A stretch of 40,999 nt of DNA from JAWXTS01 sp044433305. GTDB lineage: Bacteria > Bacteroidota > Bacteroidia > Bacteroidales > Rikenellaceae. The stretch is from NCBI GenBank assembly GCA_044433305.1, contig JAWXTS010000006.1:1-40999 (forward strand). The letters run 5' to 3'. The notes under the pieces are model-generated. The model saw nothing but the letters and a program-made list of their open reading frames with translations. It was not told the origin of the DNA and searched no databases. The position numbers were made by a program, and so were the translations under genes. Below are positions 7,058 through 14,624 of this stretch, one piece after another (the stretch's first letter is position 1; every line of letters starts with the position of its first letter).

Positions 7058-9085
7058 CTAATCAGCCAGCATATATTCTGGCACTATGGTTACAGTTGTC
7101 ATATCGCGAGCATCGGCTACGATGGCCTCAATAATATTGCGGCCCCTAACCAACTCGACATTCTCGAACACAAAGACGCCATTCTTACCGTCACTAAAGC
7201 CAATACTAAAGCCATTGACCTTTAGCTCTACATTATCCGAGTTTGAATATACTGTGATTGTCTGAGTCGATTCACTGCGGTGGTCATTTCTGCGTTCGGT
7301 GATATACACAAATGGAGTTTTTGTATTCCAATTCGCCTTATAGAAATAGTAGGCGTCCTTAGGGTACTTTCTGTCGAAGGTCACAAGGCCCATATCATCG
7401 ATGCCATTATCTTGTCCTCGACTGCGACCCGTAGCTCCAAAATCAAACATATAGTTCACAAACCAACCCCAGACTACCTTTGAAGGGCTAGAGATATAAG
7501 GATACATAGTTTCGTGGAAGTGCTTTTGCCAGTTCTCTGGATGCCATGAGCCGTCATGTTTAGGCTGGTGCAGGCTGCTGGCTTGATGATAAATAGAACC
7601 TCCCGCGCCATAGCTTGAAGCCGAAAGTAACTTACCACTCCACTGTTTACCAAAGCGTTCGAGCCACACACTTATATCATCAACACTGCCTGTAACCCAT
7701 CCATAACCATGGCTCCAGCTTACAACATCGGTGATGAAGTTGATGTCGCCATCTTGGTTGCTAGAGCATGCCGTAAGACGGTAAGGGTCTTCTTTCTTGG
7801 CCAAAGCCTCCAGCTCCTTGATGTATGGAATAGGGCTATCGCCACTGATAGTCATATCTGAGAATATACCCCACATGACTATCGAGCAGTAGTTATAATT
7901 TTGGCGAATAATCTCTGACAACATCTCTTTACCATTATTCTTAAAATCAGTAGTATTCACAAAGCCACGGTCTGTCATATATGCTGGGCCAACAAATGGT
8001 ATGTCGCTCCACACAAGCAATCCTCTTCTGTCACACTCTTGGTAGAAGTACTGGCTCTGAGGCATGCCGCACACCTTGACAAAGGTCGCTCCCATGTCAC
8101 ATATAATATCTAGGTCCTCACGTATCTGATAGTTGGTAACGGCTACTCCCACCTCGGCCCTATCGCTCTGCATGGCCACACCCTTAACTGGGTAGGGTTC
8201 GCCATTAAGCATAAAGCCATTGATGGCATCTACACTAAAGCTGCGAAGGCCAACCATCAGCTCCAAAGAATCCTTAACCTGAGCATCCTCATAGAGCTTG
8301 AACCTCATTGTATAGCGGTAAGGGTCTTCGACACCCTGCCATAGGCGTGGCGAAAGAATCTCTAGCGGCATTGTCGCCTGCGAGGTAGTATTATCTAGTT
8401 TAAGTTTCTGCGTTGCCTGTGCAACAGTATCCCCTGCCTCACCAATAACAAAGGCACTTACAGAGAGGTTGCCTCGCGAGCTGCTCTTAACATTAATCTC
8501 GGCATCAACCTGAGCTTTTTCCTTTGTGATATCCTTTTGCTTGATATACACTCCATCCGAGGCCATATCAGTAACCATGAAGTGCGTAGGCTCGGCTATT
8601 ATAAGCTCTACGTCGCGATAGAGACCTCCATAGACCGTGGCAAGACCTGCCGTAGGCATAACATCTAGGCTCTGAGAGTTGTTGACAGTAACCCATAAGT
8701 AGCTAGGCAGACCATATTTGACATAGTTGGTAATGTCAAAAACAAAGGCTGTCGAACCGCCAACATGTTGTCCCACATAGCGGTTATCAACAAATAAGGT
8801 AGCCTTGGTTCCTGCACCATAGAACTTGAGGTATATCTTCTTGCCGCGCAAAGAATCGGGCAGAGTTATCTTACGCATATAATTGCCTATACCACGAAAG
8901 TAGTCTTTCTTACCCATAAGGGCATCCGAGTTCCACGTATGTGGCAACTTGACCAATACTGCTGCATCGCTGGTTGTCTCAATATTGCTAAAGAACTGCC
9001 AGTCACGATTAAGGTTCACAATCTCAATACTGTGAGCTACGCTACACAGCATCATAAACACCAATCCAAAAAGTATTTTCTTCAT
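7058..9085 (-). CDS. Secreted glycoside hydrolase family 2 homologue lacking both catalytic glutamates (probable pseudoenzyme)
   Basis: 675 residues with a signal peptide (MKKILFGLVFMMLCSVAHS), a GH2 sugar-binding domain with a sequence typical of the family (LPHTWN, GGSTAFVFDIT), an immunoglobulin-like domain and a TIM-barrel domain. Conserved scaffold pieces such as PQSQYFYQECDRRGLLVWSDIPFVGP and YPKDAYYFYKANW place it beside beta-galactosidase-like GH2 enzymes of Bacteroidota. The active site is rewritten. The acid/base motif FNE reads FSD (Ser409-Asp410). The nucleophile motif SEYGAG reads SSYGAG, with Ser491 in place of Glu. The HYP motif reads CGMP, and the SWN motif reads SWS. The frame is intact, so this looks like a conserved non-catalytic binding protein or an enzyme with altered chemistry, not a decaying gene. 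It follows the uncharacterised gene at 9100 after 14 bases. Confidence 0.88.
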   Translation of the reverse strand: MKKILFGLVFMMLCSVAHSIEIVNLNRDWQFFSNIETTSDAAVLVKLPHTWNSDALMGKKDYFRGIGNYMRKITLPDSLRGKKIYLKFYGAGTKATLFVDNRYVGQHVGGSTAFVFDITNYVKYGLPSYLWVTVNNSQSLDVMPTAGLATVYGGLYRDVELIIAEPTHFMVTDMASDGVYIKQKDITKEKAQVDAEINVKSSSRGNLSVSAFVIGEAGDTVAQATQKLKLDNTTSQATMPLEILSPRLWQGVEDPYRYTMRFKLYEDAQVKDSLELMVGLRSFSVDAINGFMLNGEPYPVKGVAMQSDRAEVGVAVTNYQIREDLDIICDMGATFVKVCGMPQSQYFYQECDRRGLLVWSDIPFVGPAYMTDRGFVNTTDFKNNGKEMLSEIIRQNYNYCSIVMWGIFSDMTISGDSPIPYIKELEALAKKEDPYRLTACSSNQDGDINFITDVVSWSHGYGWVTGSVDDISVWLERFGKQWSGKLLSASSYGAGGSIYHQASSLHQPKHDGSWHPENWQKHFHETMYPYISSPSKVVWGWFVNYMFDFGATGRSRGQDNGIDDMGLVTFDRKYPKDAYYFYKANWNTKTPFVYITERRNDHRSESTQTITVYSNSDNVELKVNGFSIGFSDGKNGVFVFENVELVRGRNIIEAIVADARDMTTVTIVPEYMLAD

Positions 9086-9099
9086 ATTATTTTATTTTA

Positions 9100-9849
9100 T
9101 TACACAAAACTAGGCTCACCCACAAGTGACCCTACAACATCCATGGCCTTACTTACCTGCTCTTTATCGCCACAGATTATTAATGAAACACCACCTTCGG
9201 CACCAGAGAGTCCTCCCTTGGCTGCAAGGCATACATCCACCGGGGCAAACTCCTTGATGGCCTCAACCTCGGTATATATCTCACTCTGGCAAGTAACATC
9301 CATAGGCACGGTCTCCATTGAGCACTGCCCCGAAGATATGAATCCTGCATACTCGAATAAGTCTGCCGAACAGTCTTTCTCCAAACCAACAGGCGTCACC
9401 CAACGGCCCTTGCCTTTTTTGATTCGTGCAACAGTACCTCCATCAGGGGCACCTATACATATTCCTGCCTGAGACTTGCTATAATTTATAAGGTTAGCAC
9501 CCTTGAATATTATATCTTGCTCATCCATTTTTGCTATGGCCTCCACAAGCGGCATATCAACCACCACTCCATCAATAAGAACAATATCGTTGGATTTATC
9601 TAGTCCTAGAGCAAAATCTTCACTGCCCTTAGGAATAATCTTGCCCGTAACGAAAGAGCCGCGCGGATTATCATAACCCACAAATTCTTCAGCTATATAG
9701 GTATTTGTAGAGCCTCTGGTTATTACAACTATACCTTTATTCAATCTATCCTGCACATCTTTATTACAGCGCAAGCCTTTGGCTATAAGCCTCTTGCTCT
9801 GAGCAACTGTAAGGCGGACGGTGCTTATAAGTTCATATTTAGATTCCAT
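9100..9849 (-). CDS. Conserved protein of unknown function, 249 residues
   Basis: I do not recognise a characterised family. The protein has no signal peptide or membrane segment and should be cytoplasmic. Residues 40-56 (IVVITRGSTNTYIAEEF) and the glycine-rich tracts GICIGAPDGGTVARIKKGKGRW and KGGLSGAEGGVSLIICG look like nucleotide- or phosphate-binding loops of an alpha/beta protein. This is only a visual impression. Several conserved-looking cysteines (CSADLF, SSGQCSMET, VDVCLAAKGG) are present. It lies upstream of, and probably co-transcribed with, the GH2-like gene, behind a TATCTTTG promoter element at 9933-9940. Confidence 0.8.
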   Translation of the reverse strand: MESKYELISTVRLTVAQSKRLIAKGLRCNKDVQDRLNKGIVVITRGSTNTYIAEEFVGYDNPRGSFVTGKIIPKGSEDFALGLDKSNDIVLIDGVVVDMPLVEAIAKMDEQDIIFKGANLINYSKSQAGICIGAPDGGTVARIKKGKGRWVTPVGLEKDCSADLFEYAGFISSGQCSMETVPMDVTCQSEIYTEVEAIKEFAPVDVCLAAKGGLSGAEGGVSLIICGDKEQVSKAMDVVGSLVGEPSFV

Positions 9850-9932
9850 AATGTCATCATTTTTGCATATAGCTACATGGCGAATATGGCTTAAGATTTG
9901 CCCAGCACAAGCAGCTAATTTGTTATTAATAG

Positions 9933-9940
9933 CAAAGATA
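9933..9940 (-). promoter_or_regulatory. Candidate -7 element for the 9849-7058 operon
   Basis: On the minus strand, TATCTTTG matches TAnnTTTG. No good TTTG lies at the -33 position, so the match rests on the -7 box alone. It would give a leader of about 80 bases. It lies back to back with the mqnA element at 9985-9992. Confidence 0.5.
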
Positions 9941-9984
9941 ACGCAATTATATTAGAAAAATTTATCACTATCAAAAAAAATAAC

Positions 9985-9992
9985 TACCTTTG
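9985..9992 (+). promoter_or_regulatory. Candidate -7 element for mqnA-corA
   Basis: TACCTTTG on the plus strand matches TAnnTTTG fully. The expected -33 position (9961-9964) reads TTTA, one base off. The predicted leader to the mqnA start is about 60 bases. Confidence 0.55.
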
Positions 9993-10057
9993 GGCTCGAA
10001 TATTCTTCTGGATTTAGGAAGAAGACAATAAGTTGAACCAATTTTTGCACTCTATGG

Positions 10058-10828
10058 ATGGTGTCTCGCAAGACAATAGCAGCAGTATCGTATCTGAATA
10101 CCATTCCTTTTATATATGGTATTAGTCACGGGGATCAAAATCTCTGTGCCGAATTTCTATTGTCTCCACCCTCAGGCTGCACATCTGCTTTCAGCAGCAA
10201 CCAATGCGACATCGCACTTGTTCCAGTAGCCGCCATACCAACCCTAAACAACAAACGTATACTAAGTCGTTTCTGCATCGGTGCAAGCGGCAAGGTACGC
10301 AGTGTGGCCCTGCTTAGCAACACCCCCCTAGACAAGATTTCTAAGATTTACCTAGACCCCCATTCTCAGTCTTCTGTGCTTTTGGTGCGCATACTTGCAT
10401 CTAAACACTGGAACATAGAACCTACATGGCTTCCCATAACTGATTTTGAAACCATAAATCCTAGCGACAAGGAATCTGCATGGGTACTCATAGGCGACAA
10501 GGTTTTTGACTACGAAGATAAGTTTGAATACAACTACGACTTGGCACACCAATGGCAACAAATGACGGGTCTACCCTTCACCTTTGCCGTGTGGGTAGCA
10601 AACAAAGACGTAGACCAACAATACACCCACCTGCTAGAACAATCCCTAGAATATGGCATAGGCAACATCCCCGCGGCCTTGGCTTGCTCGCGCTTTGCAG
10701 ATAAACAATATGCCCTAGACTACCTTTCTAATAATATAGACTACATCTTTGACGAGCAGAAGAAAGCCGCCATGGAGCTATTTTGGGAAGAAGGGATGCG
10801 AATAAAACCGCTCATAAACCCCGGCTGA
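10058..10828 (+). CDS. mqnA: Menaquinone biosynthesis protein MqnA (chorismate dehydratase)
   Basis: 256-residue periplasmic-binding-protein-like enzyme that dehydrates chorismate to 3-enolpyruvylbenzoate, the first committed step of the futalosine pathway to menaquinone. Family landmarks are AAVSYLNTIPFIYG at the N-terminus, the PSGCTSAF and CDIALVPVAAIPTL segments, a GKVRSVALLS segment, and the C-terminal MTGLPFTFAVWVANK. It is a cytoplasmic protein without a signal peptide despite the binding-protein fold. The quinone it helps make is the presumed electron donor for the frdCAB complex upstream in this window. Other mqn genes are not in view. The divergent neighbour at 9849 has its own promoter. 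Confidence 0.93.
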   Translation: MVSRKTIAAVSYLNTIPFIYGISHGDQNLCAEFLLSPPSGCTSAFSSNQCDIALVPVAAIPTLNNKRILSRFCIGASGKVRSVALLSNTPLDKISKIYLDPHSQSSVLLVRILASKHWNIEPTWLPITDFETINPSDKESAWVLIGDKVFDYEDKFEYNYDLAHQWQQMTGLPFTFAVWVANKDVDQQYTHLLEQSLEYGIGNIPAALACSRFADKQYALDYLSNNIDYIFDEQKKAAMELFWEEGMRIKPLINPG

Positions 10829-10899
10829 AGAGGTTAAATTTTCTCAAACGAAGATTTGAACCCAGTCAATTTAGTGTTTAACGGTAAAAAAACAGAGCT

Positions 10900-11850
10900 A
10901 TGATAACTATCTACCTCAAACAATATAACAAGATTGTTCGCAACGCCGACATAAAACTTTTTGATGACCTTGGTTATGACGACATCATATGGGTTGACTT
11001 GTTGAGTCCAACCATCAAAGAACAAAAGGCCATAGAAGATTACATGGAGATAAACCTCCAAACTAGACAGCAGGTCGAGGAAATCGAGAGTACATCAAAG
11101 TATTCTGAAACAGAGAATAGCATTATCTGTAACAGTAACTTCTTTATATCTGAGAACAGCAACTTCAATATCGAAGCTGTATCATTTATAGTGTGCGAGG
11201 GAATACTTATATCGGTGCGCCAGCGCGAGTTCCACTCTTTTAGCGAGGCAGCAAAACGCTTTCAGATGAACTACAAGGCCTACCCAACGGGCTACCACCT
11301 ACTTATATCTATACTTGAGGTGCGCATTGACTACGATGCCGACCTTGTTGAGGCTATGAGTAAGCAGATTGCCGCACTAAGCAAGCGCATAAGTTTGAGC
11401 GACAGCGTAGACAAAGAGATACTCAAGAACATCAGCCACCTGCAAGAAAGCAACATGTCCATTCGAGAGAATATCTTCGACCGCCAGCGTGTGCTTTCGG
11501 GCATCCTGCGCTCTGAGCGTTTCCCTAACGACATCTACCCTCGATTGTCTCTGATGATCAAGGACGTCAACTCTCTGATTAACCATGCCGATTTCGGCTC
11601 TGAGCGTCTAGACTACATACAAGATACCGCGCTTGGTCTTATCAATATAGAGCAGAGCAATGTCACTAAGATATTCACCGTGGCATCTCTATTCTTCTTG
11701 CCACCGACTATGATTGCGAGCATCTATGGCATGAACTTCAAGTATATGCCCGAGACCAACTGGGAGTATGGCTACCCATTCGCCATAGGGCTTATGGTGC
11801 TTCTATCTCTGATAACCTACCTGTTCTTCCGCTGGAAAAAGTGGTTGTAA
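10900..11850 (+). CDS. corA: CorA-family magnesium/cobalt transporter
   Basis: 316-residue CorA-type channel, probably a homopentamer in the inner membrane that takes up Mg2+ (and Co2+ or Ni2+). A long soluble N-terminal domain rich in charged helices (about 1-255) precedes two C-terminal membrane helices. The signature GMN loop is Gly277-Met278-Asn279, between helix 1 (FTVASLFFLPPTMIASIY) and helix 2 (PFAIGLMVLLSLITYLFF). The basic tail RWKKWL is typical. It lies 71 bases downstream of mqnA with no obvious separate promoter, and converges on the MenD-like gene. Confidence 0.93.
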   Translation: MITIYLKQYNKIVRNADIKLFDDLGYDDIIWVDLLSPTIKEQKAIEDYMEINLQTRQQVEEIESTSKYSETENSIICNSNFFISENSNFNIEAVSFIVCEGILISVRQREFHSFSEAAKRFQMNYKAYPTGYHLLISILEVRIDYDADLVEAMSKQIAALSKRISLSDSVDKEILKNISHLQESNMSIRENIFDRQRVLSGILRSERFPNDIYPRLSLMIKDVNSLINHADFGSERLDYIQDTALGLINIEQSNVTKIFTVASLFFLPPTMIASIYGMNFKYMPETNWEYGYPFAIGLMVLLSLITYLFFRWKKWL

Positions 11851-11858
11851 AAACAAAA

Positions 11859-11890
11859 GCCTGACTATCAAACGTTAGTCGGACATTTTC
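11859..11890 (+). terminator. Weak terminator-like hairpin after corA
   Basis: CTGACTA (11861-11867) pairs with TTAGTCGG (11875-11882), including a G-U pair. A short ACATTTTC tract follows. The T-run is poor, so termination strength is doubtful. Confidence 0.4.
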
Positions 11891-11900
11891 GCTTCATTAT

Positions 11901-11939
11901 TTATTTAGCAATCACTAAGATGCGAGGATTGCTAAATAA
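11901..11939. repeat. Perfect 13-bp inverted repeat between corA and the MenD-like gene
   Basis: TTATTTAGCAATC (11901-11913) and GATTGCTAAATAA (11927-11939) are exact reverse complements separated by 13 bases. The site lies between two convergent gene ends. There is no T-run on either side. It may act as a factor-assisted terminator or mRNA 3' end hairpin for either gene, or mark the edge of the AT-richer segment that follows. Confidence 0.6.
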
Positions 11940-11962
11940 CAGATAGTCGATGTTTTAAGTTA

Positions 11963-13675
11963 TTAGAGTCGTCCTAACAGACTTTTGGCTCTTCTTTTTG
12001 TGCGTCCAATTAATCCCAAAGGTTTGTTCTCAATATTGCTAATAAGTCTCAAGGCTTCACTTTCTTCTTCCGTGGTGGTGAACACTTCAAAAATTATCGG
12101 TTTATCAAGAATCTCTGGTGTAATAAATCGTTCATATACGGCATTAAATTCATCCTTATTTGATGCCGTAATATATTCATAACCTAGATTCTGAGCTAAA
12201 TTCTTAACTAGTTCTGGTGATTTATTACCATGGTGTCCTGCTGCTGCTATATACACATCTGTATCATCTCCAAATTTTGTTGCATAATGACCACTGTTTC
12301 TAAACTCTACAGCTTTGCCATTATTTACAAGTAAAATACGAATTCTATTTGGAGTATGTCTATTGCCAATTACATTCAGATCATAAAAGAATGCAAGATC
12401 TCCTGTGACCAAATAATACAGTCGATCGTTAAATGCAAGCGATGCCCCGATTAATGTGGACGTACATCCATCAATACCAAAACCACCTGTGTTGCTTGAC
12501 GATGTAACCGATAATGGCAATTCGAACATATTCCATGCTCTTAGTGAGTTTAGTATAGCAAAATGAATTGTGGAATTCTCAGGAATAAGAGCTGCTAGTT
12601 TTGAAGCCATCCAAATATTTGAGAATGGGATATCAGGTATTTTGCTACGCAACAATGATAATGCATTTGTACATTCTTCGTAAAATGAACTAGATGTTCT
12701 CGTTGATGTACCATAATGATTAAAGAAATATTCTTCCTCCATTTCAAAGATATATGCGAGCTTTCTAAACCTGTCTCTAATCTGCCCATCAGGACTTACT
12801 CGCCAAACAACTTTAGGTCGCATGTCTAGAGTTAGATAGTCTCCCGAAATCTCGCCTATACTAATCAGAGTATCGGGAGTGTATTCTTTTAATCGTCCAG
12901 GTTGTGATGCTAGAATAGATAGCAGTACCGCAAACCTCCCTTTATATCCACTAGTGTGATCTTTAATTACAATAGCATTATGAGAGGCACAGAACTTATC
13001 AATAGCTATGGTCAGCTTATCTGACATAGACCTATGGCGTCCAACAAAAATTGCGATTCGTCCATCAGGCAAAGTAGGGAACTCATCAAATGGCGTAATG
13101 CGCTCAATTTTTCTATACTTAGGTAATTCAATAACACTGAAATCTGAACTATAACACGTCTGCAAATTAATGTGTACAGGGCCTCCACCATCGCGTTTAC
13201 TTTCCAAAATAGCATTATTAACCTTTATCTCACAATCCCATATATCATCGTTACTACGCACAACGGGTAATGTTGTGCTATATCGTACCGTATCTGATGG
13301 AGGAGTACTTCTATCGGTTACTTGCGCAATGTTGTGCCCTAATTCATTAATAAGTCGAGATGACGTAACGGCAATAACTGGCAGCTTACTATAATAGGCC
13401 TCCGTAAGACCTGGCATATAATTTCGAGATGACGTTGCTCCTGTACAACTCAACACAACAGCCTCCCCAGACTCTGAGGCAAGACCACAAGCCATATATG
13501 CGGCCGAACGTTCATCAACACATGAATATACCTCAAAATAACTATCTTGTTGGACACTTGCGGCAAAGCAAATATTTGTCGCTCCAGGGGAGATAATAAC
13601 TTTCTTTATTTCGTGCTGTTTTAATAGCGACATTACTATTTGCGCATTCTTTTCTTCAGTATAATTAGTTGTCAT
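11963..13675 (-). CDS. MenD-like thiamine-diphosphate-dependent enzyme
   Basis: 570 residues with the three-domain layout of ThDP enzymes. The N-terminal PYR domain carries VIISPGATN (27-34) and the catalytic-type Glu55 in VDERSAAYMACGLA, at the same number as in E. coli MenD. The C-terminal PP domain has the metal/ThDP motif GDLAFFYDLN. Family relatives include MenD (SEPHCHC synthase) and similar enzymes found within polysaccharide loci. The presence of mqnA nearby, and the stretched, divergent sequence, argue against classical menaquinone synthesis. The gene is AT-richer than its neighbours: three 60-base lines I counted held 27, 35 and 43 percent G+C, against 48 in corA and 42 in panC. Directly upstream is a dehydrogenase remnant, suggesting a glycan-sugar modification cluster that has been cut down. 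The substrate is unknown. Confidence 0.8.
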   Translation of the reverse strand: MTTNYTEEKNAQIVMSLLKQHEIKKVIISPGATNICFAASVQQDSYFEVYSCVDERSAAYMACGLASESGEAVVLSCTGATSSRNYMPGLTEAYYSKLPVIAVTSSRLINELGHNIAQVTDRSTPPSDTVRYSTTLPVVRSNDDIWDCEIKVNNAILESKRDGGGPVHINLQTCYSSDFSVIELPKYRKIERITPFDEFPTLPDGRIAIFVGRHRSMSDKLTIAIDKFCASHNAIVIKDHTSGYKGRFAVLLSILASQPGRLKEYTPDTLISIGEISGDYLTLDMRPKVVWRVSPDGQIRDRFRKLAYIFEMEEEYFFNHYGTSTRTSSSFYEECTNALSLLRSKIPDIPFSNIWMASKLAALIPENSTIHFAILNSLRAWNMFELPLSVTSSSNTGGFGIDGCTSTLIGASLAFNDRLYYLVTGDLAFFYDLNVIGNRHTPNRIRILLVNNGKAVEFRNSGHYATKFGDDTDVYIAAAGHHGNKSPELVKNLAQNLGYEYITASNKDEFNAVYERFITPEILDKPIIFEVFTTTEEESEALRLISNIENKPLGLIGRTKRRAKSLLGRL

Positions 13676-13705
13676 GTAATTAATAATTATTATTCAAATT
13701 TTATA

Positions 13706-13894
13706 CTAGAATTCATATACGAAGTCATCATAACTAATAATCCCTGAGCCTCCTGTCGTGTAGACAATATCTCCTACGATCGTTCTCCCCAATGAACTCA
13801 CTAATATTACGGCCATATTTGCAATCTCTTCAGGCAAGGCATATCTCACGCGCTGTGGAAGAGACAAAAACAAAGCTAACAAATTAATCTTAAT
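13706..13894 (-). pseudogene. C-terminal remnant of a short-chain dehydrogenase/reductase
   Basis: Reading the minus strand in the frame that ends at TAG 13706-13708 gives about 62 codons. They include LPQRVRYALPEEIANMAV, then a stretch resembling the SDR end (LVSSLGRTIVGDIVYTTGG) and a short tail to the stop. The pattern R-x-P-E-E-I-A followed by L-x-S-S and a G-D-I-x-Y-x-x-G-G ending is the classic C-terminus of SDR enzymes. The Rossmann fold and the YxxxK active site are missing; an in-frame stop (13895-13897) lies upstream and only non-coding sequence follows. It sits 30 bases ahead of the MenD-like gene, in the position of a former operon partner. Confidence 0.72.
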
Positions 13895-13897
13895 TCA

Positions 13898-14083
13898 GCA
13901 AATACATTTTGGGAAGAACGTCAATTTAACACGTATAAAGTTCATAGCAATATTTTGGCGTGCTCTGTTTAAGGCTCCTAACTACCCGACAGAAGTTCAA
14001 ACACCCCTCGATTATAGGGTAATCGGCCCTAATTATTCAGCGTAAAAGTGAGTGCCTTGATGAAATCGCCTCGCCAATAATAG
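13898..14083. other. Non-coding stretch upstream of the SDR remnant
   Basis: No open frame resembling a protein is seen on either strand. A short inverted repeat, CGATTA/TAATCG, lies around 14010-14025. The stretch could be the scar of a deletion that removed the front of the dehydrogenase gene, but no junction repeat is visible. Confidence 0.4.
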
Positions 14084-14143
14084 AAAAAATACACCCCAGA
14101 CAACGCCCCGATTAAAGGGAATGTCTGAGGTGTATTCTTTTTT
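14084..14143. terminator. Strong bidirectional terminator
   Basis: A 15-bp stem with one mismatch is formed by 14088-14102 (AATACACCCCAGACA) and 14122-14136 (TGTCTGAGGTGTATT). It is flanked by an A-run (14084-14089) and a T-run (14138-14143), so it can act in both directions. On the minus strand it would end the panC-panD transcript before the MenD-like segment. Confidence 0.75.
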
Positions 14144-14188
14144 GTAGCATATCATGTAGGATTCGTGCTTTTGCCAATATATACACAT

Positions 14189-14244
14189 TGACTAACAGCA
14201 AGCTACGCCCAAAGGCAGCTAACCAAAATTAGTCAGGCTTTTTT
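14189..14244 (+). terminator. Terminator-like inverted repeat pointing rightwards
   Basis: TGACTAA (14189-14195) pairs with TTAGTCA (14229-14235). A six-T run at 14239-14244 follows on the plus strand. No plus-strand gene is seen upstream, so its purpose is unclear. It may protect panD from antisense transcription. Confidence 0.4.
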
Positions 14245-14266
14245 ACTCATCCTTATCAAGCAGTTC

Positions 14267-14620
14267 TTACTTCAAAAGTTTGTTGGTTTGAGTGTCGGGG
14301 AAAATAACTTTTGGCTCGAAGGTAGAGGCCTCCTCGGGAGTCATCTGTGCATAGGCGATGATAATCACAATATCACCAACTAGAACCTTGCGTGCAGCAG
14401 GGCCATTAAGGCAGATGCCACCCGCACCGCGCTCACCCTTGATTACATAGGTCTCGAAACGCTCGCCGTTGTTGACGTCTACGATTTGTACTTTCTCGCC
14501 AACGATAAGACCTGCCGCCTCGATAAGCTCAGGGTCTATGGTTATGCTACCTACATAATTTATATCTGATTGAGTAACTGTTACTCTATGTATTTTTGAC
14601 TTTAAAACTTCTATCAACAT
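14267..14620 (-). CDS. panD: Aspartate 1-decarboxylase
   Basis: 117-residue pyruvoyl enzyme that makes beta-alanine from aspartate for pantothenate and coenzyme A. The self-cleavage site Gly24-Ser25 is present in NYVGSITID; after cleavage Ser25 becomes the pyruvoyl group. Other family pieces are the start MLIEVLKSKIHRVTVT, the segment GERGAGGICLNGPAARKV, and the ending in VIIIAYAQM. It follows panC after four bases, so the two enzymes that supply and use beta-alanine are made together. Confidence 0.96.
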   Translation of the reverse strand: MLIEVLKSKIHRVTVTQSDINYVGSITIDPELIEAAGLIVGEKVQIVDVNNGERFETYVIKGERGAGGICLNGPAARKVLVGDIVIIIAYAQMTPEEASTFEPKVIFPDTQTNKLLK

Positions 14621-14624
14621 AATG

